Below are positions 35,368-44,598 of a stretch of DNA of 64,000 bases, piece after piece. Where the stretch lies: NCBI GenBank assembly GCA_021324885.1, contig JAJPIF010000011.1:186001-250000 (forward strand). Reading direction: 5' to 3'. The translations under genes and the position numbers were made by a program. The notes below the pieces were generated by a model, which saw only the letters and a list, made by a program, of their open reading frames with translations, had not been told where the DNA came from and ran no database searches. The stretch's first letter is position 1, and the number at the start of each line of letters is the position of its first letter. Source of the DNA: Pseudomonadota bacterium (GTDB lineage Bacteria; Desulfobacterota; Binatia; Binatales; Binataceae).

Positions 35368-36873
35368 ATGAGCGCCAAACCGTTGATGGTCATGGGGACT
35401 GCTTCGGACGTGGGCAAAAGCGTCGTGGTGACGGCGCTTGGCCGCGCGCTGCATCGGAAGGGACTCCGTGTCGCCCCATTCAAGGCGCAGAACATGTCCA
35501 ACAATGCCGCCGTGTGTGCGGGCGGAGAGATCGGGCGCGCGCAGGCGGTGCAGGCGCAGGCATGCGGCCTTGAGCCCGACGTTGATATGAATCCGGTGCT
35601 GCTCAAACCCGAGAGCGAAATGGGATGCCAGGTTGTAATCCGGGGACGAGCGCGGTTTCACATGCACGCGATGGACTACGAGCGCTATCGCACCGAGGCC
35701 TGGCCGGAAATCCAGGAAAGTTATGCCCGCTTGGCGCGAGAATTCGAGGTTATAGTGATCGAAGGGGCGGGCGGCGCGGCCGAAATCAACCTGCGCCATC
35801 GTGATATGGTCAACTGGGCGATCGCCGAGATGGCGGATGCGCCGGTGCTGATCGTGGCCGATATCGACAAGGGTGGGGTGTTCGCGTCGCTTTACGGCAC
35901 CGTCGCGCTGCTGGCGGCGGCGGAGCGAGCCCGCGTCAAAGGCCTGATCATCAACAAGTTCCGCGGCGACCTGCGCCTGCTCGGCGACGGACTGGAGCTT
36001 CTGGAGCGCAAAACCGGCGTGCCGGTTGTGGGCGTGCTGCCCTATCTTCCCGATCTGCGCATCCCGCAGGAGGACAGCGCGTCGCTCGACGGCGCGGCCA
36101 AGCCGGGCAATTCCGATGCCGACATCACGGCGGGCGTGGTGCGATTTCCGCGCATTTCCAACTACACCGATTTTGCCCCACTCGAAGCGGAGCCGGACGT
36201 GCGGTTGCATTACCTGACCGATCCTCAGACCGCGCCTGAGTTGGACCTCCTGATCCTCCCCGGCTCCAAGAGCACGATTGCCGATTTGCAATGGATGCGG
36301 CAGGTGGGCTGGGAGGATTACCTGATGCGCCATCGCCGACGCGGCGGCTGGACGATTGGCGTGTGCGGCGGCTACCAGATGTTGGGCACCTGCATCATCG
36401 ACGATCTGGCCGTCGAGTCCAAAACTCCGATAACCGCAGGATTGGGCCTGCTCGAGGTCGAAACCAGCTTCGCGCGCGAAAAGATTACCGCGCGCGTCCG
36501 CGCCACCCATCTGGCCTGGGATGTCGGCCTTTCAGGTTACGAGATTCATGCCGGACGCGTCAGGCGGGCTGCCGCCGCCGAACCCCTGTTGCGGATTACG
36601 CAACGCGAGGGTGTGAACACCAACGAGCTTGAAGGCGCATGGTCGCCCCAGGAGCGCGTGATGGGCACGTCGGTGCACGGGGTGTTCGACGCGGCACCCT
36701 TGCGCCGGCGCTTTATAGACCTCGTCCGCGCCGCGAAAGGATTGGCGCCGAGGACGGAAAGCACGCTTGAGGATTTCACGTCTGTGCGCGAGCGCGCCTA
36801 CGATCTGATGGCCGACGCGGTCGAGCGGCACCTGGATATGAAAACGGTGATGGCGCTGGCGGGAATCAGGTGA
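35368..36873 (+). CDS. cobQ: Cobyric acid synthase
   Basis: 501 residues. The ATP-binding N-terminal domain shows MVMGTASDVGKSVVVTALGRAL and APFKAQNMSNNAAVC; DIDKGGVFASLYGTV follows. The glutamine amidotransferase domain has the nucleophile Cys in TIGVCGGYQMLG and the His in GTSVHGVFD. It amidates adenosylcobyrinic a,c-diamide at four positions in B12 synthesis. No other cob gene is in the window. Confidence 0.97.
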   Translation: MSAKPLMVMGTASDVGKSVVVTALGRALHRKGLRVAPFKAQNMSNNAAVCAGGEIGRAQAVQAQACGLEPDVDMNPVLLKPESEMGCQVVIRGRARFHMHAMDYERYRTEAWPEIQESYARLAREFEVIVIEGAGGAAEINLRHRDMVNWAIAEMADAPVLIVADIDKGGVFASLYGTVALLAAAERARVKGLIINKFRGDLRLLGDGLELLERKTGVPVVGVLPYLPDLRIPQEDSASLDGAAKPGNSDADITAGVVRFPRISNYTDFAPLEAEPDVRLHYLTDPQTAPELDLLILPGSKSTIADLQWMRQVGWEDYLMRHRRRGGWTIGVCGGYQMLGTCIIDDLAVESKTPITAGLGLLEVETSFAREKITARVRATHLAWDVGLSGYEIHAGRVRRAAAAEPLLRITQREGVNTNELEGAWSPQERVMGTSVHGVFDAAPLRRRFIDLVRAAKGLAPRTESTLEDFTSVRERAYDLMADAVERHLDMKTVMALAGIR

Positions 36874-36923
36874 AACAGGCTATGGTTGCGGCCACATCGC
36901 CGCGGCTGGGGTAAGGTGAAGCC

Positions 36924-37784
36924 ATGAAAGTAGGATTGAGCTGGTTCTTTGTAAAACCGATGCCTTTTGAACGTGAAGTGCTTCTGCATTACGCCAGGGA
37001 AGCCGACCGTCTGGGCTTTGAATCGATTTGGATTCCCGAGCACGCCGTGATTCCGCACGGCTACAGTACCCATTACCCCTATTCGGCCGATGGCAAGCTG
37101 CCCACCAACGACGAGGAGATGCCGTTTCCCGATCCGCTGCTGACGCTGGCGGCGGCCGCGGCGGTCACGACCAAAATCAAGTTCGCCACTAATATAATGA
37201 TTCTGGGCCAGCGCGATCCGCTTTATACGGCCAAGGAAGTCGCGACGCTGGACGTGTTATCCCGGGGGCGGGTAATCCTCGGCATCGGATCGGGATGGCT
37301 CAAAGAGGAATTCGACGCGCTCAACGTCGATTATCACAAACGCGGCAAGCGCACCGACGAGGCGATCGAAGCGATGCGCGTGCTGTGGCGCGACGATCCG
37401 GCCAGCTATCACGGCACCCAGTTCAAATTCGGTCCGGTCCACGCGTTTCCCAAGCCGGTCAACAAGCGGGTGCCGATCTTTGTCGGCGGCGTCTCGCCGG
37501 CCGCGATTCGGCGCGCCGCCCGTTTGGGCGACGGCTATCTGCCGGTGCCCGTTCCGGAGATCGGCGAGTTGTTCAAAAAGGTGCGCGAGGAATGCTCCCG
37601 GATCGGCCGCAATCCCAACGAAATTGAGTTCTGCTACCCGGCGCAGCCCACGCTCGACGGCGTCAAACAGGCCCAGGACCTCGGCGCCACCCGTATCACC
37701 ACGGGCATCTTCTTCAGCCGCGACCTGCAGCAAATCACCCGCGATTTGGAAAAAATAGCCAACGACGTGCTGGCCAGAATCTGA
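36924..37784 (+). CDS. LLM class F420-dependent oxidoreductase (286 aa)
   Basis: Short luciferase-like barrel: MKVGLSWFFVKPM, READRLGFESIWIPEHAVIP, TTKIKFATNIMILGQRDPLYTAKEVATLDVLSRGRVILGIGSGW, and PIFVGGVSPAAIRRAARLGDGY. The pattern is that of the TIGR03619 family of probable F420-dependent enzymes, e.g. Rv2161c type. A GGTGAAG ribosome-binding site precedes the ATG. Follows cobQ by 50 bp; the link, if any, is unclear. Confidence 0.88.
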   Translation: MKVGLSWFFVKPMPFEREVLLHYAREADRLGFESIWIPEHAVIPHGYSTHYPYSADGKLPTNDEEMPFPDPLLTLAAAAAVTTKIKFATNIMILGQRDPLYTAKEVATLDVLSRGRVILGIGSGWLKEEFDALNVDYHKRGKRTDEAIEAMRVLWRDDPASYHGTQFKFGPVHAFPKPVNKRVPIFVGGVSPAAIRRAARLGDGYLPVPVPEIGELFKKVREECSRIGRNPNEIEFCYPAQPTLDGVKQAQDLGATRITTGIFFSRDLQQITRDLEKIANDVLARI

Positions 37785-37822
37785 CCCTTACTGCGCAGGG
37801 CGGGCCGTCTCCGGACTTCAGG

Positions 37823-38803
37823 CTAATTGTTGTGATGCAGCGGCAGGGCGGCGACTCGTGATTCCACGAAATCGATCACCTGTTCTTCCAGCTTGACGCC
37901 GTCAAGCCGGTTGATCTCCTGGACGCCGGTAGGGCTGGTGACGTTCACCTCGGTCAGAAAATCGCCGATGATGTCCAGGCCGACGAAGTACAGGCCGTCG
38001 TGTTGCAGGCGCGGCCTGAGCACGCGGCAGATTTCACGGTCGCGCGCGGTTACCTCGGCCTTCACGCAGGTGCCGCCGACATGGATATTGCCGCGATGCT
38101 CCGCCGCCATCGGCACCCGCAGCGTACATCCCAGTGGTTCGCCGTCGAGCACGATCAGACGTTTGTCGCCTTTGCGGACTTCGGGGATGTAGCGCTGGGC
38201 CATAATCGGACGCTTTTCGAACTGGGTGGCGGTCTCAAGGATCGCGTTGAGGTTGCGGTCGCCGCGCACCAGCACGAACACTCCTTCTCCGCCGTGGCCA
38301 TCGAGCGGCTTAATCACCATCTCGCCGCCTTGCTCGTCCATGAAGCGCTTGAGCCGATCGATTTCGTAGGTGACCAGGGTCGGCGGGATGACCGAGGGAA
38401 AGTTCAGTTGATAAAGCTTTTCGTTCGCCTCCCGCAATCCCTTGGGGCTGTTCATCACAAAGGTGCGCCGGCTGTCGGTCAGGCTGAGCAGCATCGTTGC
38501 GTACAGATAGTTGGCGTCGGCCGGGGGGTCCTTGCGCATGAAGATCGCGTCAAAGGCGTCCAGCGGCATCTCAACACCCCCATCGAGCAGCCGATAATGA
38601 TCCGACGCGCGCCTGACCTCGCATCGGGTAGCCCGGCACAGCGGCATCGATCCGACGCAGTACATATCCTTGAGGCCGACGAAAAAGATCTGATGTCCCC
38701 GCGCCTGCGCCTCCAGCATCATGACGAAGGTGGTGTCCTTGTCCACCAGTACCGACTCGAGGGGGTCCATGATGAAAGCGAATTTGTAATCAGGTCCAGC
38801 CAT
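37823..38803 (-). CDS. gshB: Glutathione synthetase
   Basis: 326 residues, ATP-grasp ligase joining gamma-glutamylcysteine to glycine. FAFIMDPLESVLVDKDTTFVMM, DAIFMRKDPPADANYLYATMLL, MNSPKGLREANEKLYQLNFPS, IKPLDGHGGEGVFVLVRGD and DFLTEVNVTSPTGVQEINRL are diagnostic. ATG 38803 chosen to fit the family N-terminus. Last gene of prmA-rsmE-gshB on the minus strand; no gshA in view. Confidence 0.95.
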   Translation of the reverse strand: MAGPDYKFAFIMDPLESVLVDKDTTFVMMLEAQARGHQIFFVGLKDMYCVGSMPLCRATRCEVRRASDHYRLLDGGVEMPLDAFDAIFMRKDPPADANYLYATMLLSLTDSRRTFVMNSPKGLREANEKLYQLNFPSVIPPTLVTYEIDRLKRFMDEQGGEMVIKPLDGHGGEGVFVLVRGDRNLNAILETATQFEKRPIMAQRYIPEVRKGDKRLIVLDGEPLGCTLRVPMAAEHRGNIHVGGTCVKAEVTARDREICRVLRPRLQHDGLYFVGLDIIGDFLTEVNVTSPTGVQEINRLDGVKLEEQVIDFVESRVAALPLHHNN

Positions 38804-38887
38804 GGCATTATGCGCCTCGCCCGTGGTGCGCGGCGCCATTGTATGTCGCGCCACGGTTCGCTGCGAGCCGGCTCGGGTCGCTCGGCT

Positions 38888-39616
38888 TCAGCTCAAAGCC
38901 TCCAGAATCGGCGCCGCGATCGCCAGCGCGGCAATCGCGGCGGTCTCGGTGCGCAGGCGATTGCGGCCCAGACCGGCGCGGACGAAACCGGCCTGCTCCG
39001 CAGCCGCGACCTCCTGCTCGGTAAAATCGCCCTCGGGTCCGCAAACGATCAGGATACCGGCGCGGGTGGCGTTGCCGAGGACTGACGATAATGGCGGCGC
39101 GCCGGCCCGGCAAATCACGCGCAGGACTCCGTCGGGCGCGCGCGCCGGCAGTTCCCGGAATTCCATCGGCGCGCTGACTTCCATCGGACGGACGGACAGA
39201 CTCTGCTTGCATGCCGCCGAGGCCAACCGGCGCCATCGGGCGAGCCGCTCGGGACCGGGGTCGCGCGCCACGCAGCGCGCGCAATGCAGCGGCCATAAGT
39301 GGGTGGCGCCTAATTCGGCCGCCTTTTCGATCGCCACGTCCATCCGCGGACCCTTTATGATCGCCAGCGCAATTATCAGCGGAGATGAGGCGCGAGGCTC
39401 CTCGACGTGATCGATCCCGATGAGCGCCGAGTCCGCGTCGACCGAAACGATGCGTCCGGCGTAGCGGCGCCCGCGCTCATCGACCATGGCGATGCCATCG
39501 CCGGTGCGCAGGCGCGCTACGTCGCGCAGATGGTGCAATTCGGCGCCCTGTATCCGCGCGGTTTTTCCGCTCACGGCGGCACTGTCGATTCGAAAGCGCG
39601 GCGGTAGCGAACCCAT
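38888..39616 (-). CDS. rsmE: 16S rRNA (uracil-1498-N3)-methyltransferase
   Basis: 242 residues. SPOUT-class enzyme with a PUA-like N-terminus (HHLRDVARLRTGDGIAMVDERG) and the trefoil-knot signatures AIIKGPRMDVAIEKAAELGATHLWPL, CGPEGDFTEQEVAAAEQAGF and LGRNRLRTETAAIAAL. One base separates it from the prmA stop, so the two are co-transcribed; this prmA-rsmE pairing is common in bacteria. Confidence 0.95.
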   Translation of the reverse strand: MGSLPPRFRIDSAAVSGKTARIQGAELHHLRDVARLRTGDGIAMVDERGRRYAGRIVSVDADSALIGIDHVEEPRASSPLIIALAIIKGPRMDVAIEKAAELGATHLWPLHCARCVARDPGPERLARWRRLASAACKQSLSVRPMEVSAPMEFRELPARAPDGVLRVICRAGAPPLSSVLGNATRAGILIVCGPEGDFTEQEVAAAEQAGFVRAGLGRNRLRTETAAIAALAIAAPILEALS

Positions 39617-39617
39617 C

Positions 39618-40526
39618 TTACTGCGACCGCGCGAGAACCAGCGTGATCCAACCGCCTTGCGCGTAGGAGCGCAAGCGGCGCAGCGGCGGACGGTAATGAG
39701 CGATCACGTCCGCGGCCTCGCGCTTGAGAATGCCCGACAGGATCAGGCGACCGCCGGGCGCGAGCAGCCGGATCAGATGGGGTGCCATCGAAATCAGGAC
39801 CGAGGACAGAATGTTGGCGGTAATCAGTGGAAAGGGACGGCGCAGCCGTGGCAAAGCAGCGGGATAAAAGCGGATCACCTGCGCGCAATGGTTCAGCTCG
39901 ACATTGTGGCGCGCATTGTCCAGCGCCAGCGGGTCCTTATCGACAGCCGCGACCTGCCTGACACCCAACCGCGCCATCGCCAAACTCAAAATGCCCGAGC
40001 CGCATCCCACGTCGAGGCCGCGGTCGAAATTGTGCCGGCTGCATTCGTTTTGCAGCGCTATCAGGGTGCACCGTGTGGTCGCGTGATGGCCCGTGCCGAA
40101 GCCCTGTCCCGGATCGATCACAATCGGGATACGGTCTGGCGCCAGCTGCGCACTTTCCCACGGCGGCACAATTACCAGCCGCCGCCCAACCTTAAGCGGC
40201 TTGAAGCGCGCCTTCCACATCGCCGCCCATCCGGGATCGACGAGCGCGACCGGAGCCGGCGCGCAACCCGATGAATCGAGCATCCCGGCGGCGTCCAGTG
40301 CGGCGCGATGAGCTTTGAGTTGCTGGTCTGAAAGCCGTTTGAAATAAGCCTGTAAAGTCAGCGGCGAGCGCGGGGAGCGGCTGATTTTATGGGTCCATTT
40401 AACGGAGCATCCGATCGCGCCCCGAGCGGTCAGGATCCCCGCGGCTTCATCGGCCAGACCGGCAGGAACGCGGAAGTTGGCCTGAACAAAGGAATTCGGC
40501 GGTGAACCGGATTTGTGAACGGCCAT
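39618..40526 (-). CDS. prmA: Ribosomal protein L11 methyltransferase
   Basis: 302 residues from ATG 40526. SAM-binding core motifs: DPGQGFGTGHHATTRCTLIAL, GLDVGCGSGILSLAMARLG, AVDKDPLALDNARHNVELN, and ITANILSSVLISMAPHLIRLLAPGGRLILSGIL. The N-terminal domain that recognises L11 is present. First gene of the prmA-rsmE-gshB group, divergent from the GDPD gene. Confidence 0.93.
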   Translation of the reverse strand: MAVHKSGSPPNSFVQANFRVPAGLADEAAGILTARGAIGCSVKWTHKISRSPRSPLTLQAYFKRLSDQQLKAHRAALDAAGMLDSSGCAPAPVALVDPGWAAMWKARFKPLKVGRRLVIVPPWESAQLAPDRIPIVIDPGQGFGTGHHATTRCTLIALQNECSRHNFDRGLDVGCGSGILSLAMARLGVRQVAAVDKDPLALDNARHNVELNHCAQVIRFYPAALPRLRRPFPLITANILSSVLISMAPHLIRLLAPGGRLILSGILKREAADVIAHYRPPLRRLRSYAQGGWITLVLARSQ

Positions 40527-40782
40527 TTGTAATCGCACATGATAGCCGATTGCGCCGGCAAACCTAAGCCTGATGCGAAAATCAGTATTTGGTTCACGTG
40601 CGTGACACCATTGAGGCAGAGGGCCTTTGCGGTCCGGTCTCCTTTCAGGAAAGCTCCTGTCTTGTTCCTTAAGCCAAAGAGAAATCATTGTTCAAAAAAG
40701 GGCGCCGCGCCGTTTGCGTGGAGACTCATACGAAAGGTTTAATCAAAGGCAGGTCGCCATTCACAGTGAGGGTCGGGTCAGG

Positions 40783-41520
40783 TTGCTCAATATCGCTCAT
40801 CGCGGGGCCAGCGGTGAATTTCCGGAAAACACGCTGAGGGCGTTTTCGGCCGCGATCGATGCCGGCGCGCAGATGTGCGAATTGGACGTCCAGTTGACCT
40901 GTGATGGCGCCGCGGTTGTGATTCATGATGACAGCGTCGATCGAACTACTGACGGACGCGGCGCCGTTGCCTCGATGAGCCTGGAGCAGATTCGGCGCCT
41001 TGATGCGGGACGGAGGTTCGGCGCTCGGTTTGCCGGAGAACGTGTCCCGACGCTGGCCGAAGTTATCGAGCTGACCCGGGGCAAATGCGCGCTTAACGTG
41101 GAACTCAAAGGCGCGGCGGTGGAAGCCGAGGTATGCCGGTTGTTGCAAGCCTATGATGTCGTCGGCGACACGATTGTTTCCAGCTTCGACTGGAACGCGC
41201 TGGCGGCGGCGCGCAAAATCGATCCTGCGCTTCCCCTGGGTGTTTTGACCGACCGGCGCGGGGACGCGATGCTGCAAGCGGCGGCGCGCCTCAATGCCGT
41301 CAGCGTCCATCCGCGCTATGACCTGGTAAGCGCGGCGCTGGTCGAAAAGGCTCATCGCGAGGGATTCAAAGTGCTGGTCTGGACGATCGATAACGTCGCA
41401 CGGATGCGCCGAATGATCAGGCTGGGCGTTGACGGCATCATGACCAACTATCCGGCGCGGCTGGCGGCGTTGATGGCTGAGGAGAAGGCGGAGCCAGGTT
41501 GTCGGCGGCGATGGCGTTGA
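40783..41520 (+). CDS. Glycerophosphodiester phosphodiesterase
   Basis: TIM-barrel phosphodiesterase that releases glycerol 3-phosphate. Motifs: IAHRGASGEFPENTLRAF, MCELDVQLTCDGAAVVIHDDSVDRTTDGRG, NVELKG, and VLVWTIDNVARMRRM...GVDGIMTNYPARL. No ATG precedes the domain. TTG 40783, with GAGGGT about 10 bases upstream, starts just ahead of the conserved core and is preferred; TTG 40627 would add 52 residues. No signal peptide, so cytoplasmic. Its 3' end overlaps dnaG. Confidence 0.88.
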   Translation: MLNIAHRGASGEFPENTLRAFSAAIDAGAQMCELDVQLTCDGAAVVIHDDSVDRTTDGRGAVASMSLEQIRRLDAGRRFGARFAGERVPTLAEVIELTRGKCALNVELKGAAVEAEVCRLLQAYDVVGDTIVSSFDWNALAAARKIDPALPLGVLTDRRGDAMLQAAARLNAVSVHPRYDLVSAALVEKAHREGFKVLVWTIDNVARMRRMIRLGVDGIMTNYPARLAALMAEEKAEPGCRRRWR

Positions 41521-43253
41521 ACGATACACAGATCGAACAGGTGCGCAGCCGCGCCGATATCGTCGAGATAATTGGCGCGCACGTGCGGCTTAAAAGGGCG
41601 GGACGCAATTTTGTCGGGCTGTGTCCGTTTCATGGCGAAAAGACGCCGTCGTTCACGGTCAACCGCGAAAAGGGATTCTTTTACTGTTTCGGATGCGGCG
41701 TAGGCGGCAACGTATTCAGCTTCATCATGCGGATGGAGGGGGCGACGTTTCCGGAAGCGGTGCGCGCGCTGGCCGCCCGCTATGGAATCACCCTTGCCGA
41801 GGAACGCCAGCGCGATCCGCGTGCCCTGGCGGAGCGGGAAGCGATGCTCAGGGCGGCGGAAGTCGCGAGCGAGTTCTTCGCTCACGTGCTGTGGGAAGAC
41901 AAGGCCGGCCTTGCGGCGCGCGAATATTTGAAAAGGCGCGCAATCGACACCGCCACCGCCAAGGCTTTCAAGCTCGGCTTTGCTCCTGCGGGCGGCTCCC
42001 TGACCGCCGCATTAAACAAGCGCGGGCTGCTCGAAGCAGGCATCCGGATAGGCGTGGTCAAGGGCACAGGTTCGCAGGCGTCCGATATGTTCCGGGCGCG
42101 GCTGATGTTTCCGATCCATGACGCCGCCGGGCGCGTGATTGCGTTTGGGGGACGCGTGCTTGACAGCAGCCTGCCCAAGTACATCAACTCGCCCGAATCG
42201 CCGCTATATTCGAAATCGCGCAACCTTTATGGCCTGGCGCAGGCGCGCGCCGCGATTGTCAAAGCCGATCGCGCCATTGTGGTCGAGGGCTATATCGACG
42301 CAATTGCGCTGGCGCAGGCCGGATTCAGGGAAACTGTCGCCAGTCTGGGCACAGCGCTGACCGTGGATCAACTGCGGTTGTTGGGCCGCTATACGCGCAA
42401 CGTGTTTGCCTGCTTCGACGGCGACAAGGCGGGACACAGCGCGTCGGTTCGGTCCTTGCGCACCTTTTTGGAAGCGGGTCTGCTGGGCCGCGGAATTTTC
42501 ATCCCGCAGGGATTCGATCCCGACACGCTGATCAGGGAGCGCGGCGCGCAGAGCTTCGCCGCGATGATCGATTCCGCCGAATTGCTGGTCGATTATTTTG
42601 TCCGCAGCGAGGCTGCCGGCGCTGGCAATTCGCTCTCCGGCCGCGCCCGCGCCGCCGAGCACGTGGCGGAAGTGCTCAAGCTGGTGGACAACGCTTTTGA
42701 ATTTGACCTGCTGACGCGCAAAGCCTCGGAGATACTGGGTGTGCGCGAGGAATTGCTCCGCACCCAAGCCAGAGCGGCAAACGTGCCGCGTCCTGGGGCC
42801 GACCGGCCGGCGGCTCCAACCACCGGCCGCCGAGCGATCGCCGAATATGGTGTACTGGCAATTGCTATTGCGTATCCCGATTTGCGCGATGAGATCCTCG
42901 CCAGCCGTGTTCTGCCGGACTTCGAAGATCGTACTCTGGCGGCGGTCGTGGAGGAGATTTGCGGCAGCGGCAGACAGTCTGCAGCGGCGCTCATCGCGCA
43001 GCGGCTGCCGCCCGATCAGCAGGGCGCTGTGAGCGCCCGGATGATTGATCCGATGCTGGAAAGTCCCGAAAAAGCGCGCTTCGTTCTTGGCGAGTATCAG
43101 CGCACACTGGCTTTGGTGCGCCGAGAGAAACAGATGCAGGAGCGGGTGCGTGGGGCTCGTGAACAGCTTGGAATCGAAGCGCAAACGCAAACCGCGCAGG
43201 AGGCGGTCCTGCTGGCGCGCGAGCGCCAGAAGTTGCGATTGGCGCGCAGCTAG
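41511..43253 (+). CDS. dnaG: DNA primase
   Basis: 580 residues from ATG 41511 (TTG 41499 possible). The CHC2 zinc-binding domain CPFHGEKTPSF...FYCFGCGVGGN starts near residue 35; the catalytic core has FPIHDAAGRVIAFGGRVL and YSKSRNLYGL; TOPRIM motifs are VVEGYIDAIAL and CFDGDKAGHSA. The C-terminal part is a helical helicase-binding region. It overlaps the end of GDPD by about 10 bases. The usual neighbour rpoD is missing; a tRNA follows instead. Confidence 0.96.
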   Translation: MALNDTQIEQVRSRADIVEIIGAHVRLKRAGRNFVGLCPFHGEKTPSFTVNREKGFFYCFGCGVGGNVFSFIMRMEGATFPEAVRALAARYGITLAEERQRDPRALAEREAMLRAAEVASEFFAHVLWEDKAGLAAREYLKRRAIDTATAKAFKLGFAPAGGSLTAALNKRGLLEAGIRIGVVKGTGSQASDMFRARLMFPIHDAAGRVIAFGGRVLDSSLPKYINSPESPLYSKSRNLYGLAQARAAIVKADRAIVVEGYIDAIALAQAGFRETVASLGTALTVDQLRLLGRYTRNVFACFDGDKAGHSASVRSLRTFLEAGLLGRGIFIPQGFDPDTLIRERGAQSFAAMIDSAELLVDYFVRSEAAGAGNSLSGRARAAEHVAEVLKLVDNAFEFDLLTRKASEILGVREELLRTQARAANVPRPGADRPAAPTTGRRAIAEYGVLAIAIAYPDLRDEILASRVLPDFEDRTLAAVVEEICGSGRQSAAALIAQRLPPDQQGAVSARMIDPMLESPEKARFVLGEYQRTLALVRREKQMQERVRGAREQLGIEAQTQTAQEAVLLARERQKLRLARS

Positions 43254-43344
43254 GAGTGTGCGTTTAGCGATCAAATGATTGCCATGGCCACTTAAAGAGT
43301 GGCGCCCGAACTGGTAGGATGAAGTACTGCCAATGCCTTCTCGT

Positions 43345-43420
43345 GGGCCCATAGCTCAGCTTGGTTCAGAGCTGCCGGCTCATAACCGGCTGGTCCCAGG
43401 TTCAAATCCTGGTGGGCCCA
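43345..43420 (+). tRNA. tRNA with CAT anticodon (tRNA-Met, or tRNA-Ile2)
   Basis: 76 bases fold as a complete cloverleaf: 7-bp acceptor stem GGGCCCA/TGGGCCC, D arm GCTC...GAGC, anticodon stem GCCGG/CCGGC with loop CTCATAA (anticodon CAT at 43381-43383), and T arm CCAGG-TTCAAAT-CCTGG. CCA is not encoded. The lack of three consecutive G-C pairs in the anticodon stem end argues against initiator tRNA. Elongator Met and lysidine-modified Ile2 cannot be separated by eye. Confidence 0.95.
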
Positions 43421-43472
43421 TTCCTAAAATGCCGCCGGTTAACGGCAAGCTCGACAAGCCAACCTTTAGTCA

Positions 43473-44207
43473 ATGGAGGTCGAATTGCGGGAAGAGATAA
43501 AACGGCTCGCCGCCCTGCAGGCGATTGACCAGGAACTTCGCTCGCAGGAGCGGGAGCTATCGAAAATCAGCGCCCGGGTGGACGACTTGCAGGCGCGCGT
43601 CGAACGCAAAGCCGCCGAACTGGATCAACTCAGTGGCGCCGAACGCGACAGCGCGCTAGCCCGGCGTGAGTTGGAACGCACGCTGGCGGAAGGCGAGGTC
43701 CAGATCAGGAACAAGCGCATGCGTCTTAGCCTGATCAAAAATGAACGTGAGTTGCAGGCGCTGGGACACGAAGTCGAGGTGCTTAAGGAAAACAACCAGC
43801 GAATCGAGGCCGAACTCCTGGCCCGGATGGACGGCAGCGAGCAGAACAAAGCCCGCCTGGAGGAACTTTCGCAGGCGCTCGAGCAGGATCGCGCCGAACT
43901 CAAAAGTGCACAGCGCGAAGTGGCCGATCAGATCGAGCAGATGCGCGCGCGGATCGAGGCGCGCCGGCGTGAGCGCGAGGAGTTGGCTGCCCGGATCGAC
44001 AGCAGCCTGCGCCAGCGCTACGAGGTGATCTTCGATCGGCGCGGCGGTTTCGCCGTGGTCGCGGTCAAGGCGGGGACCTGCCAGGGTTGCAGGATGCGGA
44101 TTCCGCCCCAGCTTTTCAACCTGATCCAGAGATACGACGCGATCCATTTCTGTCCCAACTGCCAGCGGATCCTGTACTACGAGTCCGATAAGGAAACCGA
44201 AGCCTGA
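43473..44207 (+). CDS. C4-type zinc-ribbon coiled-coil protein (CdsZ/zf-RING_7 type)
   Basis: 244 residues. Residues 5-185 are a nearly continuous charged heptad-rich coiled coil, followed by a zinc ribbon with CQGCRMRIPPQLFNLIQ and HFCPNCQRILYY (two CxxC pairs about 22 apart). This protein family has been characterised as putative RNA- or DNA-related factors and is often encoded beside rnpB, exactly as here: 44 bp separate it from RNase P RNA. Cytoplasmic. Confidence 0.88.
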   Translation: MEVELREEIKRLAALQAIDQELRSQERELSKISARVDDLQARVERKAAELDQLSGAERDSALARRELERTLAEGEVQIRNKRMRLSLIKNERELQALGHEVEVLKENNQRIEAELLARMDGSEQNKARLEELSQALEQDRAELKSAQREVADQIEQMRARIEARRREREELAARIDSSLRQRYEVIFDRRGGFAVVAVKAGTCQGCRMRIPPQLFNLIQRYDAIHFCPNCQRILYYESDKETEA

Positions 44208-44251
44208 TCCGGCCTTACGCAGGGCGCACGGCGCAGGTATATAATTGGTTT

Positions 44252-44598
44252 GGCCGGAGTGGGCCGGGCGGCCGCCCGACCAGGTCGGGAGGAAAGTCCG
44301 GGCTCCATAGGGCAAGGGTGGCTGCTAACGGCAGCGCGGAGCGATCCGCGGAAAGTGGCACAGAAAACAGACCGCCCGCAAGGGCAAGGGTGAAATGGTG
44401 GAGTAAGAGCCCACCGGCGCGCGAGTGATCGCGCGCGCATGCTAAACCCCACCCGGAGCAAGACCAAATAGGAGGGAATGGGTGGCCCGCCCAACCCTCG
44501 GGTACGGTCGCTAGAGCCGCCGAGCAATCGGCGGCCCAGAGGAATGGCCGCCGCCCGCATCTCGCGGGTACAGAACCCGGCTTACAGGCTCACTCCGG
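44252..44598 (+). ncRNA. rnpB: RNase P RNA (bacterial type A)
   Basis: Universally conserved core elements occur in order: GAGGAAAGTCCGGGCTCC with ATAGGGCA, ACAGAAAACAGACCGCC, GGTGAAATGGTGGAGTAAGAG, TAAACCCCACCCGGAGCAAG, CCAAATAGG, and near the end ACAGAACCCGGCTTACAGG. The ends pair as CCGGAGTG (44254-44261) with CACTCCGG (44591-44598). The RNA subunit removes 5' leaders from tRNA precursors. Its 3' end overlaps the stop codon region of the opposite-strand ATPase gene. Confidence 0.97.

Noticed and set aside
35338-36510. 390-codon minus-strand frame within cobQ
   Set aside because: cobQ on the plus strand is certain; this frame has no recognisable motifs.
40627-40782. N-terminal extension of the GDPD protein from TTG 40627
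   Set aside because: The extra 52 residues are basic and unlike the family, and TTG 40783 has a better ribosome-binding site; kept as an alternative only.
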